A stretch of 64,000 nucleotides of DNA from Diphasiastrum complanatum (Eukaryota; Streptophyta; Lycopodiopsida; Lycopodiales; Lycopodiaceae). A program made the position numbers and the translations under genes. The notes beneath the pieces were generated by a model that did no database searches, was not told the origin of the DNA, and worked only from the letters and a program-made list of their open reading frames with translations. The stretch covers positions 43,935,003 through 43,999,002 of the forward strand of contig CM055106.1 of the NCBI GenBank assembly GCA_029204225.1, written 5' to 3'. This document shows, piece after piece, positions 35,124-46,612 of this stretch (positions are counted from its first letter, which is position 1; every line of letters begins with the position of its first letter).

Positions 35124-36876
35124 TGTTTGATCAATGTGGTAGCCTGGTTTCGACAATTCTTTTTGTTTTTGGCTTTTAATTTGACAATCTTAAGCCTTTT
35201 CTCTTTACTACAGTACATAGCATTCTCCGAAGCTATACTCAGTGCTATAGGTATCATATATATTTTTATGGCACTAAGGCATATTTACTGCCTAGATATT
35301 TTTTGTCAAACACATTTGCACTGGCTCCAGCTATGGCACTAGTCATTGCTGAAGGTAATTCATGGGCAACGAATGATATTTATCTAAAGGTAGGCATTAA
35401 TATTGTTATGCCTAAAATAATTAAAAGTTGTTTGCCTTACAACTTTAAAGCCACATCCGTTCTTCAAGGCAATGCACTTTTGGCGCTCTACCCACGCACT
35501 TCTTATGAAGGCAGTCGCATATTTCCCAAGGCTGAATTAGCTAGTGGCAACCCGAAATCAGTTAGAGCTCTTCATATTTCAGCCAGTTGTATTTCTGAAG
35601 GGCATGATTTGCATTTTGGTTGCTATTGCAGCCCAATTACATTCCAATGAAGGGCAGCTATCGCATTTCTAGAACTTCCAAGAAGACATTTGAATATCTC
35701 TCTCACTCTCTCTCTCTCTCTCTCGGCAGACTTCGCTCTTCCCAAACATAGATTTGAAGATGGCTTTCCAGCCCACCATCGCATCACCAACGACTTTCTA
35801 TCCTCCAACGATAGTCTGGCAGTTTGCAGCCAGCCAGCCAGTCTATCAGTGATTTCAAAGCATTTCTAGTGTATTTTTGCCAGCGCTGCTTCCCTCTATT
35901 CTTCCACACAGCCATGGCTCATCAATTTTGGCTAATCAGCGAAGCACATCTCCTACAAGCGGATCTCAGTGGTATACGGTTGAAAATCCACCACCACCTT
36001 GTTTTTTAACTGTCTATCGTTTGTGGAAGTATGTTATTGGACTATGGGCGACCCAATTACACATGTCAAAATACTATTGGTGTTCCTTCGTATAGCAGTT
36101 GCAGAGCCACAACCTCTATCACGATTTTGCCTTTGCTATAACTTGTCAGGCTTCTGCCATTATAGATCATTCAGACACAATGTGGAACAGAAGCATGTGT
36201 TGCTCTGTTGGTGCTTAATGTAGATTTATTGTTTTGCCATTGTGTAGCAATCCCTCTTCTTTGCAGTGCTTAGGCTCTAGATATCTTTGTAATTGCAAAT
36301 GATGAATACAAATACTGTAAATGTAAGTGTTTCTGGATCACTCAACTTGTTTCTATTGTGAATACCTTATGTGCTTTTCATGGTGATTCATTATGGTAAT
36401 AGGAAGTTTATGGCACTGTATGCTAATGCTTATTACACAGTGTTTGGACTGAAATTGATTAGTGCAGTGTCTCTAGCCTTCAATCTTGTGATTTGCGAAG
36501 ATCAAAGGAGTTAGATTCATGATAGGCTACTGTCAAGATAACGGAAACACTGTGTGGCTTTCTCTTTGCTGAAGTATTTGCTTTCTTGAGTTTCACTCCC
36601 ATTTGAATATGAAAACCATAATGAAGTATTCAGTATCTTTCTCTTGGGTGTTTGTTTTCTTTATACGGTTGTACTGGCAGTCCCATTGTAAAAACATCTA
36701 TTGATGACCAGATTGCAATCATTTTATATTTCATTCCATCCAATTTTGGTTATTCTCTGTTTTGCACTAATAATGACAGTATTAGCCCTTTTAATGCTCT
36801 CTAGTAGGAACGATACCCGTTTATACTACAAATATCTTTCTTTTTGTTGTTGGTATGTCACGACATATACCAATTT
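35124..36876 (+). mobile_element. Family J 3' non-coding region and/or LTR
   Basis: 1.75 kb without a believable gene lies between the J integrase stop and a perfect tRNA-Asp primer site at 36877. A primer site normally follows the end of a 5' LTR, so the sequence just before it (…CACGACATATACCAAT) should be an LTR end. The LTR start was not found. CT-rich sequence lies at 35697-35725. ORFs at 35303-36223 carry no motifs. Confidence 0.5.
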
Positions 36877-36894
36877 TGGCGCCGTTGCCGGGGA
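36877..36894 (+). other. Primer-binding site, tRNA-Asp type
   Basis: TGGCGCCGTTGCCGGGGA, all 18 bases complementary to the 3' end of plant tRNA-Asp including CCA. This is the standard primer site of Athila/Tat-type gypsy elements. It is the best-preserved gypsy primer site in the window, yet no gag follows it. Confidence 0.9.
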
Positions 36895-38065
36895 GCAATG
36901 CCAGATAGGATGTTCTATCATTATTTTGTGTTTTGTTTACATTTTTCAGATTCACAGGTTATTGTTTCGGTTCTTCAAGAATTTCGGAAAAGGAAGAGTT
37001 AAATTTGAGTTAATTCGACCACCCTGACTCGTCATTCCACTTCTGATTCTCTATTTTCGATAGCTTGTAGAATTCTTAAAGTTATCTACAAGTTTTTGTA
37101 ATGTTGCAGACTGAAGATTCTTTGTCATGTCAATAAGATTCTGGTTTTCCGTAAGCAAACATATATCTATGTTTTTCCAGAATTGCGTTTTTGTTTTTCT
37201 TTCTCTGTTTTGCTTTATCTTACAGAATCTTCAAGCTGAATAAAAGCCTGTTCAAGCGGTTGTGGTGTTGTGTCAAAGAGGCAGACAAATGCTGATTTTT
37301 TGTTTTTATTTGGAGATTGATTTTTTACTGGCGTTCTACAATATAGAAAAAAAAATTCATACACATCGCAATTATCACCATGGACAGGCGTTGTTTTATC
37401 TAATATGTGAACTTTCAAATGTTCTTCCTTTGCAATAAGCTATTGTGAAAAAGGTATTATGCTAGTGTTCATGAATTTTAGGAAATGGATTTCCATATTA
37501 AGATTTGAGCAACAATGTTGATGATTGTTAGCACAAATTTTCAACGTATCAATGCAAGAAAATACAAATATTGCATGCATGTCACCAATGATCAGAACAT
37601 ATTGTGCGGAAAGAGATTCATATTTTGATGTTGTTTCAAAGAAAAACATATGGATAGATACTTAAAATATTACATATTCATATGCTTTATTAAAGGGTTG
37701 ACGATGGTTGCAGCTCTAGATATTTCAGTTTGCTAAGGAGGAAGAAATTTACTCTGATCAAGTTTGACATAACGCCAACCGCATTATTGTCGTTTAAGTT
37801 TTTCAAGGGTGTACAGTACCTATTTCGAATCTCTAAGTGTCTTAATTTTACGTTACAATTCTTGGTTTAATTCCGTGTCGGCTCGTTGCCATCTCTATTC
37901 ACATCAATACTATAGTAGTCTCTTGACCGCTAGTAGATGCAGCTAGTAACTATCATTGTGTACTGAATTAAAAAATCTCACACACAGCGACAGGCTGAGA
38001 ATTATTAGAGGTGAAATATTGTGATTGATTCACCACCAAATCACTGTCCATTTCTGGGAGCAATA
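36895..38065. other. Non-coding; gypsy leader start then downstream flank of GRP gene
   Basis: No gag or other ORF with motifs follows the primer site. The part near 37690 has AATAAAGC on the minus strand, about 370 bp past the stop of the glycine-rich protein gene, which could serve as its polyadenylation signal. Nothing else recognised. Confidence 0.45.
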
Positions 38066-38878
38066 TTAATTTCCATTTTCTTTTCCTCTCCTGCTACCTT
38101 TGCCAGCACCATGTCCCGCACTTTCTTCTTTTCCAGGGGCAGAATTTTCATTTCCTTTTCCGCTACCACTACCATTACCGTCTCCTTTTCCAATAACGGT
38201 ATTTCCATTTTCGTTTCCCCCTGAGCCACCGCCTCCTGCTCTATTTCCTTGACCACTGCCACCTTTAGAACCACCTGTAGCACCACTACCATTATGTCCA
38301 CCTCCAGCTCCACCGCCTTGCCCAACAGCACCTTCGCCACCTGAATCAGAACCACTACCGTTTGCCTTTCCAGCTCCCAGATCTTGGCCAGAGCCAGAAC
38401 CTCTATCATGAGCACTTGTAGCTCCATTGAGTATGCGAACGCCTATTCGAGTTCCAATTTCTGTGCCGGCACCGTCTTCTAGACCCACTCCGATGCCATT
38501 TCCGAGACCCAATCCAATATTGTTATTCTCATGACCAAGGTCAAGTCCAATTCCAAATTTCTTTCGATCGATTAAATTTAATCCATGATCTGGACTTCGA
38601 CTTTGGCTGTCGGCGTAGTATTTGGAATTATCAGAGCTGCCAGCTCCGTGATCTGTACCAGCAACGTTCTTTTCTGTAAAATGTGATGATGCATCGGACG
38701 TTGTTGCAGCAGCATTAGGTTGTGAGTAACGTAGAACCGTCCGCACGGGCTGAAAGGTGTTATCGTGGCCATGCACTAATTCCACACAAAGCAACCATAT
38801 ACAAGCTATGAAAAGCAATAACTTTCTACTAGCTACCTCATTTCTATCCATCTTGCCAATTCGTACTACTATTGTCAT
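38066..38878 (-). CDS. Secreted glycine-rich protein (cell-wall GRP-like)
   Basis: Intact 270-codon minus-strand frame with no stops or frameshifts. The first ATG is at 38878; a second at codon 10 (MDRNEVASRK, 38851) gives a better signal-peptide start. A signal peptide is clear: basic ASRK, hydrophobic LLLFIACIWLLCVELV, then VHG-HD as the likely cleavage site. The mature part has a Ser/Asp/Asn-rich region, then GIGLDLGHENNNIGLGLGNG repeats, and from about residue 155 to the end Gly-rich GSGG/GAGGG/NGSGS repeats with scattered Lys. It ends in a basic SRRGKENGN tail. No cysteines occur after the signal, so it is not a cysteine-rich GRP; the pattern fits structural or wall-associated GRPs. It lies alone, with a TATA box about 120 bp upstream. 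No retroelement motif is present. Function beyond secretion is inferred. Confidence 0.75.
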   Translation of the reverse strand: MTIVVRIGKMDRNEVASRKLLLFIACIWLLCVELVHGHDNTFQPVRTVLRYSQPNAAATTSDASSHFTEKNVAGTDHGAGSSDNSKYYADSQSRSPDHGLNLIDRKKFGIGLDLGHENNNIGLGLGNGIGVGLEDGAGTEIGTRIGVRILNGATSAHDRGSGSGQDLGAGKANGSGSDSGGEGAVGQGGGAGGGHNGSGATGGSKGGSGQGNRAGGGGSGGNENGNTVIGKGDGNGSGSGKGNENSAPGKEESAGHGAGKGSRRGKENGN

Positions 38879-38999
38879 GAAAGATTCAACAGATTCATAA
38901 ACAATACTACAGAAATTGATCAGATATTGGCTCGTCGACTTGAGATGCTATAATCCTTTGAAAAGCCTGAGATAATGTTAGTCGAGAGTTAGAGCTTGA

Positions 39000-39005
39000 T
39001 TTATA
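39000..39005 (-). promoter_or_regulatory. TATA box for the glycine-rich protein gene
   Basis: The minus strand reads GGTATAAATCAAG here, 122 bp before the first ATG. With a usual 25-32-bp spacing, transcription would start near 38970 and give a 5' leader of about 90-120 nt without an intervening ATG in a better context. Upstream sequence (39009-39110) is relatively GC-rich for this window, with GAGCGAGACCG words. Confidence 0.6.
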
Positions 39006-39110
39006 CCACCTCGCTCGCGATCGGTCTCGCTCGCTGCAATTTCCTCCAGGCTGCTCCACTAAGACTCGACAACCTAATCGTCTAGATCTTCTGGCTGGCC
39101 CTACGTACAC

Positions 39111-39890
39111 AAAATTTTCGATACAGCAGCGCTAGCATAGAAAGGAGACGCTCACTCCTAGCCTTCCTCCTAACTTAAAGCAATGCAGGACGCACAAATG
39201 GTAAGTGCATGCTGGCGTGTCAGAAGAAGAGAGGAAGATCATTTAACTGTTGCACAAATTGGAGGCTGGCATCGCACTGGCATTTGGCATCAATCATCAC
39301 ACATTTTGTGCACAACACAAAGGTTGCCTGGACCCAATGGAATCTGTACGAAGGGAAGGGCCTTTGTCTAAGGACTATTGGCATTGGCATCTTCACAGCT
39401 TTGGGGGACTCAAATGCACTCCTCTCAAATGGAATCTCTACTTGACAGGGTGGGGGTGGGGGTGAAGGTCCCCCATCGAGGAAGTTTCGCTGAGGAAGGG
39501 CTTTCATCCAAGAATGGTAGCCTAAGGCAGAAGGTCCCTGCTACGATGGAACAGTGAAGGATGCGGATCTTCCTCGACACTAAAATATCTTTTTCTTTTT
39601 TTTTAACCTTTATTTTCATAAATTTTTTTACATCCACATTCCAATCAAAAGATACATGCAACAAAAGGTAAATTGTTTTTACATGCACCTTTTAATAATA
39701 AAAAATGGGAGGCGCACAAATTCCACACATGGAGGCGCCTCCATTTTCTTTGTAGAAAGGAAAAAATTGATTCTACGAATCTAAAATAGTAATTGTAATG
39801 AAGTTACACTACTCAAATTAGTTCACCTGCACTCTTATTACGAAGTGTGGCACTGAAGTGAATACATGAAAACATATGATTTAAAAAACC

Positions 39891-39926
<36 letters not shown>

Positions 39927-40797
39927 AAAAGGAAAAAAATGCAATCCTCTCCTGCACAGGTTGCCCACCATAAGGAAGTGGTTCAAAAGATTGGCGACGA
40001 CTTGGATTACATAATCTCTGATGCAGGTTTCAATGAGGCAGCCATATTCGTTGGTCTACAATTGAGTCGTACGGTGTCTAGGAAAGGCTTAATAACACTA
40101 TGGGCCACCTTATGAGATGCATTGGACCTAGGGCCAGAAACTATCCCTACAACAACAAGGCTGGCCTTAGTCATGCGCACCTTGTGCACTGCACCTTGGT
40201 ACTTACCATAAAACTTCGCCTTGGCCTTATCCCAAGTGTCAAAAGCCATACTTATAGACTCCATACTGATTTGTTTTGAGGATACAGTGGTGAATGGATG
40301 CCCATCGCCTTGAGCAAGGGCTCAGCAAGGGTTAACCATTCCCCCACTAATTCAGTGCTAGCTAAAGCCATGATGCTCGTCTCAGTAGGAATATCACGCT
40401 TATGCGGCATTTGGGTGATGCAGAGGTATCAATTTCAGTAGAGGAAAACATGATTGCAGTAAAAGTGACTACGAGTGTTAGCTTAGCGAGGGTTCACAAT
40501 TACTATTTTGGATTTTAAAAAAAACTCACTTAAATGGTTGTTTCTGACAAATCTGAAAAACTTTCGCTCGTCTAACTGGAGATAAATAACCCTTGCCTGA
40601 CTCACTGATTACCAAAAATAATATGGGAAAATTATTGATCACATTGGCAAAGTTTTAGGGGAAAGTTCTCCTCTGAGATCTGGTATACTCGCAAAAAAAA
40701 AAAAAATTGCATACAAAAGGTTATCATAAACTTAGAGAATGTTCACTTGGCCTTCTATTTTTAGAATTAATGTTTACCAACATGGTTGTGTGTAGAT
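39111..40797. other. No supported gene; short CT microsatellite
   Basis: 39896-39923 is a (CT)14 run. ORFs at 39183-39688 lie in overlapping frames on both strands and lack motifs. The 40007-40264 minus ORF (MESISMAFDTWDKAKAKFYGKYQ...) is 85 codons with no recognised domain; it could be the tail of a decayed plant gene. A run of A lies at 40694. Confidence 0.5.
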
Positions 40798-41443
40798 TGT
40801 GAAAGATTCAACTAGTTTGATCATGTTTGCTATATTTCCATATTCGACAAATTGAGGCCAACTTTGTTTTAGACTTAGAGTTTGACTTTTCAAAGTTCAT
40901 TAGTCTAAATTTCATTTGAATAAACACTTTTTGAAAGTGTGGTAAAGCTAGATGTCGAGTTTGAGTAGATTCAAATTTGAATGTTGGATACTTTGAATCT
41001 AGACCCAAAAATAGTAGGGTTAGCATTTTGGTGGGAAAGTGAAGTGGCCAAATAGGGTTTGGACCTGTTATAAAAGGATGTAACTCATGGAGAGACATAT
41101 CTTCTCTCTTTTCTATCTCATTTCATGCTTATACATGGTTCTCTTGGATTCTACTATCCATTGGTGCACTATACTTGTGATTGCACGCAATTCTATATGT
41201 AGAATGATCTATATTTGCTATTTTTGGATCCACACGTGTGAAATACAATAGCTTGCTGGTTTTGTATGTATAGCAACAGTACTTTATCTTTTTATTTATG
41301 TTTGATCAAGTTTTATTAGAGCTTTCATCTCATTTTGTGTGTAGATGCTAATTTTTCTACGTTGGTGAGATTGGTAGAGTAGCATTTTTAACCCAAAATC
41401 TTTTTGTGGATTGTGGATCATCAATGATCTGAAATACTTCACA
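40798..41443 (+). mobile_element. Copia family F 5' LTR
   Basis: 646-bp LTR with inverted ends TGTGAA...TTCACA, a clear TATAAAAG box at 41069-41076 and a primer site directly after it. A diverged inverted relative lies at 30975-31399. The termini resemble those of the D LTR (TGTGAAAA...TTTCACA), as expected for related lineages. Confidence 0.85.
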
Positions 41444-41456
41444 TGGTATTAGAGCT
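41444..41456 (+). other. Primer-binding site, family F, one mismatch
   Basis: TGGTATTAGAGCT abuts the LTR. It is the initiator tRNA-Met site with C to T at position 7. 41457-42028 is an untranslated leader without a gene. Confidence 0.85.
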
Positions 41457-42028
41457 TATGTTTCAGGTTATGAAGGAGGAAATCATATCTATCAATGATT
41501 TGGTGAAGATATCAAGGCTAGAGCACGCTAGAGAGGATTCTACAAAATCGAGTTTTTTGCTTTTGTAGATTGGATCTTTTGTAGATCAAAACCCTATATA
41601 GCTCTATAAACTTGATCAATTCCGATTTCTGAATTCACATACTGGATTTGGCCGATTTTTGGATCATTAGATCAGCCTAAGTGGTGGCTAATGTATTGCA
41701 TATCAAATTTCAGCATTTGTATGTAGATTTTGAAAAGTCAATTTTTTGTGATTTTGTCAAAATCCTATTTTTGATTGGATCTCTAGGTACTGAGGTTGTT
41801 GGACTTCATTTGAGTGTGTTTCAATCTTAGGAAGTGGCAAAAGTCATTAGATTGAAAATAGATCATAGGTTGATCAAGATTCCATAATTCTATGTGTTGA
41901 TAGTGCTAGAAGAGAATTTTTGAGATAGTTTCAAATCTTTGTGATTTATTATGAAAACATTTGTTGTTGTTCAAAGGAGTGCTTTTTGCATTGAAATATG
42001 TTGAAAAATAATATCAGTTCATTGCTAC

Positions 42029-42853
42029 ATGGCACCCTCAAGTGGAGTCATGTTGGAAGCCAATGATAGGCTTACCTCAAGTAACTATTCATTGTGGAAA
42101 GTGACGATGGACTCACTTCTTGAGATGAATGATGTTTTGGATATTGTTGTAGGTTTGGAAGAGAGACCAACAATACAACAAGATCAAATGAGGTATGATA
42201 AGAGGGCCAAAAGGGCTCTACACATTAACAAGATGAATGTTACCAATGAGCTCCTCAAGGAAGTTCGTAAGTGTACTTCATCTAAGAATGCTTGGGATTC
42301 ATTGAAGAAGCTTTATGAATCCAAGTCTACTGCTAGAGTGTTTACTCCAAGAAGGCAAATCTTTTCTTGTTTTCAAAAGAATGAAGAAAGTCTGAGTACT
42401 TTTGTTTTGACAATGAAAGCATTGAATGATGAGTTGGCTTGCATTGATGAGAGCATTAAGGAAGAAGAGCTCGTTCAAGTGATTCTTAATGGATTGTTGG
42501 ATGCTCATGCTAACATTGTTCAAAATATTGCTATTCAAAAGACTTTGCCAAGTTTGATGGACCTTCAAGAGATCTTCATCAATGAAGAATATAGGCTTCA
42601 AGCAAGAGGTGGATCTACATCGACACTTCAAGAGGAGGGTATGTTCACAAAGGGCAAATTCAAGGGCAAAACCAAAAGTAAGTGGTCTAAAGGGCAAGAT
42701 CAAGTGGATGCTTCTTCAAGTGGAAAAAAGAAGGATATATCAAAGCTCAAGTGTTTCTATTGTAAAGGACACTTTGCAAGTGAGTGCTACAAGAAGAAGA
42801 GAGATCAAGGAGACAAGCAAGGTAATCTTACTCTTGATGAGGATGGTTCTTAG
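42029..42853 (+). pseudogene. gag: Copia family F gag, full-length but altered zinc knuckle
   Basis: An uninterrupted 274-codon frame with the full copia Gag layout: MAPSSGVMLEANDRLTSSNY and YSLWKVTMDSLL at the N-terminus; CTSSKNAWDSLKKLYESK and QIFSCFQKNEESLSTFVLTMKALNDEL in the core; LNGLLDAHANIVQNIA; a basic KGKFKGKTKSKWSK linker; and a knuckle reading CFYCKGHFASEC. The normal form is CX2CX4HX4C, and the copy at 10712 has CFYCGIKGHFASEC. Here two residues are lost, so the spacing becomes CX2CX2HX4C and RNA binding is probably weakened. A stop follows at DEDGS and no pol exists, because a G LTR begins at 42910. It could still be translated as a Gag-only protein. Confidence 0.85.
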
Positions 42854-42909
42854 AAGATTCTGGTGAAGATTCTTGTAATGGATAATTCTGATAAAGATTC
42901 TTCTAACAG

Positions 42910-43983
42910 TGTTATCATGCCACCGAACTACGCCAAGGAACGTTGATGAACAACCAAAAGAAGTTCAAGAATCCAGATTCAGTGGGAAAGCCAATATCAG
43001 AAGGTCAACGAGATTGCAAACCGGCCGACGAGCGAAAACAAAGCCCAACGTCTCCCCAACAGATTTTATGACAACAAGAATAAAAACATGGCCGAGTTGG
43101 CATACAAATTAGATCTATTAGTAATACAATGTCAGACACCTTTAAATGGTGCATTATACTTGTAAGCCAAAGGCGCGAGAAGTAGAGATAGATCTAAAAT
43201 ACCAATGGGCCAAAATAAGCAAGGACCCGAGTAGTTCTAAAATGCAATTTCGATTTTTAATCTTTTATGATAGTTAAGTTATTATGGCACATGGTTTCTG
43301 GGTGAACCACAAACCCTAACCCTAACTTTGTCTATAAGTAGGAATGTGACACCATTTTGTAATCTCTTTTCATTTGCAAGATTAGAGATTGAAAGAGAGA
43401 GAGAAGTAAAGCGTCCTCCTCTTACCTTTTCTTTTATGTGAATTTCCCATTGTATGTTTGGTTGTGGAATGATGAATGCTTGAATGTGTTTCCTAATCAT
43501 GCTATCACAATAAAGATGATCATTAGCATAAGCTTTCATCCTCCTAATCCACAAAAACACACCAGAGTAAAATAGAAGTTAAAACCATTCTTGAGAGATC
43601 ACTATGATCTACTAGTTAGTCTACTTCCATTGTTCCCCTCTCTTGAGAAGCTAAGCCTCAAGAGGAGAAGCTTTAGAGCTCAAAGAGTCTAAACAACCCA
43701 AGAAAAGCCAAGATCCAAGAAGAGGATCTTCACATATCAAAACCTTAAAAATAGTCAAGGAGAGTGTCAAGCACCCTATTTCCAAACTGAGCCATTCCAC
43801 CATCAGATCATATGCTAAGATTGACACCCTTGGTAGGCTTAGTTCCCATTTAGATCCGTAGTTTAACCCCCTCCCCATTGGATCGAAGCCCATACTACAT
43901 GACAACTCACCCAATTGGAGATCCAAACCCTAACCTTGTCCTCTTGATCACTTCGATTAGGGAGGTACGAAAAGAGTCCAACA
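42910..43983 (+). mobile_element. Gypsy family G 5' LTR
   Basis: 1074-bp LTR, TGTTATCATGCC...GTCCAACA. A TATAA-like box at 43333 is followed by TTTTGTAATCTC and a short GA tract at 43388. A degenerate tRNA-Asp primer site follows. The first 24 bp after the LTR start match the point where the sister copy at 10873 leaves F gag, so both copies sit at the same F position. (CCCTAA)2 at 43313-43323 is a short coincidental run. Confidence 0.82.
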
Positions 43984-43989
43984 TTTTTT

Positions 43990-44012
43990 TTGGCCCCGTT
44001 TCTTGGGAGATA
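43990..44012 (+). other. Degenerate tRNA-Asp primer-binding site, family G
   Basis: TTTGGCCCCGTTTCTTGGGA lies a few bases after the LTR and lines up with TTTGGCGCCGTTGCCGGGGA with four mismatches. Position, not identity, supports the call. Confidence 0.7.
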
Positions 44013-44893
44013 GTGCTAAGCTACTGTTAGATGGATTTTTGTTTGCCTTTTGCTTGAATTTTTCTTGCATTTTCACAGGTTTATTACTCGTTGACAAGCT
44101 TTTCTCTATTTATTCTTTACTATTTTTTCTCGCCACTTCTCCAAAGAGCTAGGCAGACTTCAAACACCGTTTTCTGAGCCCGACGAGTTATAAAAAAAAC
44201 ATCAAAAATATTACTCGCCCGGTCATCTATTACTTCCCAGAGAGCTTTTTGACACTTTTTTTGAGTCAAAATTACTCACCATCAGAGCAAGGTGAATAGC
44301 AGCCTTAGAGCTATCATTTTGGTGATCGATGAGTTATTAGGCTATTACTCGCCATCAAAGTTTTTTCAATTTTTATTGATTATCTTTACTCGCCAACAGA
44401 ACAGTGGCCTGAAAATACAAAGATCTATCATCCGAGAGACTGGCGAGTTATACTTTCATTTTTTGCCATCGGAGCCATTACTCGCCATCAGTTCCTCATT
44501 ACTCGCCACAAATTGTTTTGATCATCATTTTTAGCAAGTGGACAGCTCAACAAGTTATAATCCTATTACTCACACCTGCTATTACTAGTCCTGTATAACT
44601 CGCCGTCAGAGAGATTCTAGAAATTTTCTTGATTTTTTCACAATCAAAACCCATATGTATTTTTCTGTATTTTCATTTTCCCCGATTGCCTTTTGGATTT
44701 GCAATTACACCGCTTTTTGTCCGTCCCTCCGTCTGACTTTTGTTTCGATCATGATCTGATCTTGATCTGAGATTCATCATCGCATCGATTAGATCTCTTA
44801 TCAGATCCAACATCTGATCACCTATACACCAAAAGATAAAAAATATCAAACATACAAAAATACTAAAAATAGTCCTGATTTTGGTTCTGTTGT
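44013..44893 (+). repeat. Family G leader with ACTCGCC motif array
   Basis: Between the primer site and gag the heptamer ACTCGCC, or one-mismatch forms, recurs in both orientations about 14 times: direct near 44083, 44212, 44268, 44345, 44388, 44474, 44500, 44561 and 44594; inverse near 44185, 44325, 44446 and 44548. It is often extended as TTACTCGCCATCAG or GGCGAGTTATA. The minus-strand G copy at 62640-62870 keeps the same motifs. No ORF with coding features. Confidence 0.8.
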
Positions 44894-46612
44894 ATGCATC
44901 TGAAATATGGAAGGAGATTATCCACCACGGATCTCCATGAACTCGAAGAGTCTGTCGACGTACCAATCGAGATATTACCCAAACTAGTTGACACAGATCC
45001 ACCGCCAATGGACAATCCTAGGCCGTTTGTGGCCCATGCAGTCCGAAATTTTCCTAAAATTGACCTTTCGAGGTTTGATGGCAAGGGAGATCCACAACGA
45101 TTTCTGTAGATCTACACCCAAGCGTGTAGAGCCTATGGAGACGACAACCCACAAGAGCTGTTAAGATACTTCAATCTGTGCTTAATCGATACTGCTAAAG
45201 ATTGGTACTTCAATCTTGAGCAGAACGAACGTGACGATTGGAATATCTTACAGGCTGAATTTATCACAAGATTCAAAACCATCTGCTTTCTTTCTTATCC
45301 ATTTTTGCAATTGGCCCGAATCCATATGGATAAGAAGAATGAGTCCCTACGAGATTACATTGAGCGTATCAAAAGGCTATGTGGTGGATGCAACCCTGGT
45401 AGCATCCCAGACCATAGTGTCCTGACATGATTCATGGCAGGATCACCTAAGGGGATCAGACAACAAATGAAATTAAGGGACAAATATGCGCCTTTTCAGG
45501 CGGCCTGCGTCGATGCCATCAAGAGAGTCGACGATAGTGAGAGCACTAGTTCAGACTCCGATCACTCCGACCAAGAAAGAAAACGCAGAAGAGAACGAAG
45601 AGCCAAACGTAAGGACAAATTGCACGATGATGCCTCTGCCTCTACTACCAATAGCACCAATACCATCATATTTGCCATGGAGAGGCTGCACACGCAAAGC
45701 AATGAGCAGATCAAAAAGCTCATGCTGACCTTACTACAGTTGTAGACCAAAAGCTGAAAGGCATGCAACCAGGCCCTACCCACGTCTATCTGAGGAGAGA
45801 ATCCACCTGGTTCCACACTGCCAAGGCAACCATACCAGAAATGAATTCCCTCTATTGAGACAGAGGTTAGAACTACCAGTCCGATATTGCCATTTGCAAA
45901 ATGAACAATCATGATACAAGTGAATGTCGTTGTAATCTCAGAAACCAAGTAGTCCCAACCAACACCAAATCCTATCTCGTTGGCGCAACACCAAGGTACT
46001 CTACCCCAACCGCCACCTAGATTGGCATTATCTCCTATTCCTCCCAAAACCCAAGGTTTAGTAATACAAAACCCACAACTAGCTGCTGAGCAGTTGAACA
46101 TGGTCGAAGTGACTGAAAAACCCTACTACCCTGGAGAGGAAGCGCATGAATATATTCCAATGCATTTCATAGATGGAGAGAATGGAAACTTAGTGCCAAC
46201 CTATGCCAATCAGCTTAGAGGTACCGGATTTAGAGCTCCCATCAAGTGCCATGGATGTGGAGAGAACCATAGAATTGATGAGTGCCCTAACAAGCCACAA
46301 GGCAATTTTGTGCCTCTTTGCCGAGATTGCGGGTACGGACACCTATATTTCACGTGTCCAAATAGACAAGAGAAGCAAGGAGAAGCCTTTGACCCTCTAC
46401 ATTTGATGAGCATGTTAGGAGAGCCCAAGGCATCTATGATGCCAATATTCATCCAGACGAGAGCCCAGAAGAAAAAAGAAAAAGAGCCATCCAAGTCTGC
46501 TACCACTGGTCCTGCAATTAAGGGATTTGAGAACCCAAGATGGGCCCTTTGTCAAGATGCTTTTTTTGACTTCGCACGCTTTCAACGCCCAATCAATGGT
46601 ATCCATCTGTGA
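44894..46612 (+). pseudogene. gag: Gypsy family G gag, broken
   Basis: Ty3/gypsy Gag: FPKIDLSRFDGKGDPQRF, then YTQACRAYGDDNPQELLRYF, DTAKDWYFNLEQNERDDWNILQAEFITRFKT, MDKKNESLRDYIERIKRLC (retrotransposon gag domain), an acidic-basic linker (SDSDHSDQERKRRRERRAKRKD) and a Cys/His-rich end with CHGCGENHRIDECPNK and CRDCGYGHLYFTCPNR. These are two knuckles of CX2CX3-4HX4C form. Stops interrupt at about 45108, 45428 and 45743, and there is a frameshift near 45860. After PINGIHL the frame stops and no pol follows. A minus-strand relative is split between 62233 and 53683. Confidence 0.87.

Noticed and set aside
35303-36223. Overlapping ORFs after the J integrase
   Set aside because: No motifs, and they occupy the expected non-coding/LTR region before a primer site.
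42909-43112. ORF over the G LTR start (RLQTGRRAKTK...)
   Set aside because: Located in the LTR; the corresponding frame in the 10.9-kb copy is shifted, so no selection on it is apparent.
43310-43325. CCCTAACCCTAAC, telomere-like
   Set aside because: Only two units within an LTR; chance.
43651-43926. Minus ORFs shared with 11762-12034
   Set aside because: Shared only because the LTR is duplicated; no known domain, and frame conservation is explained by recent common origin.
45562-46101. 179-codon minus ORF
   Set aside because: Shadow of the G gag coding strand; the plus strand has the conserved Gag and knuckle motifs.
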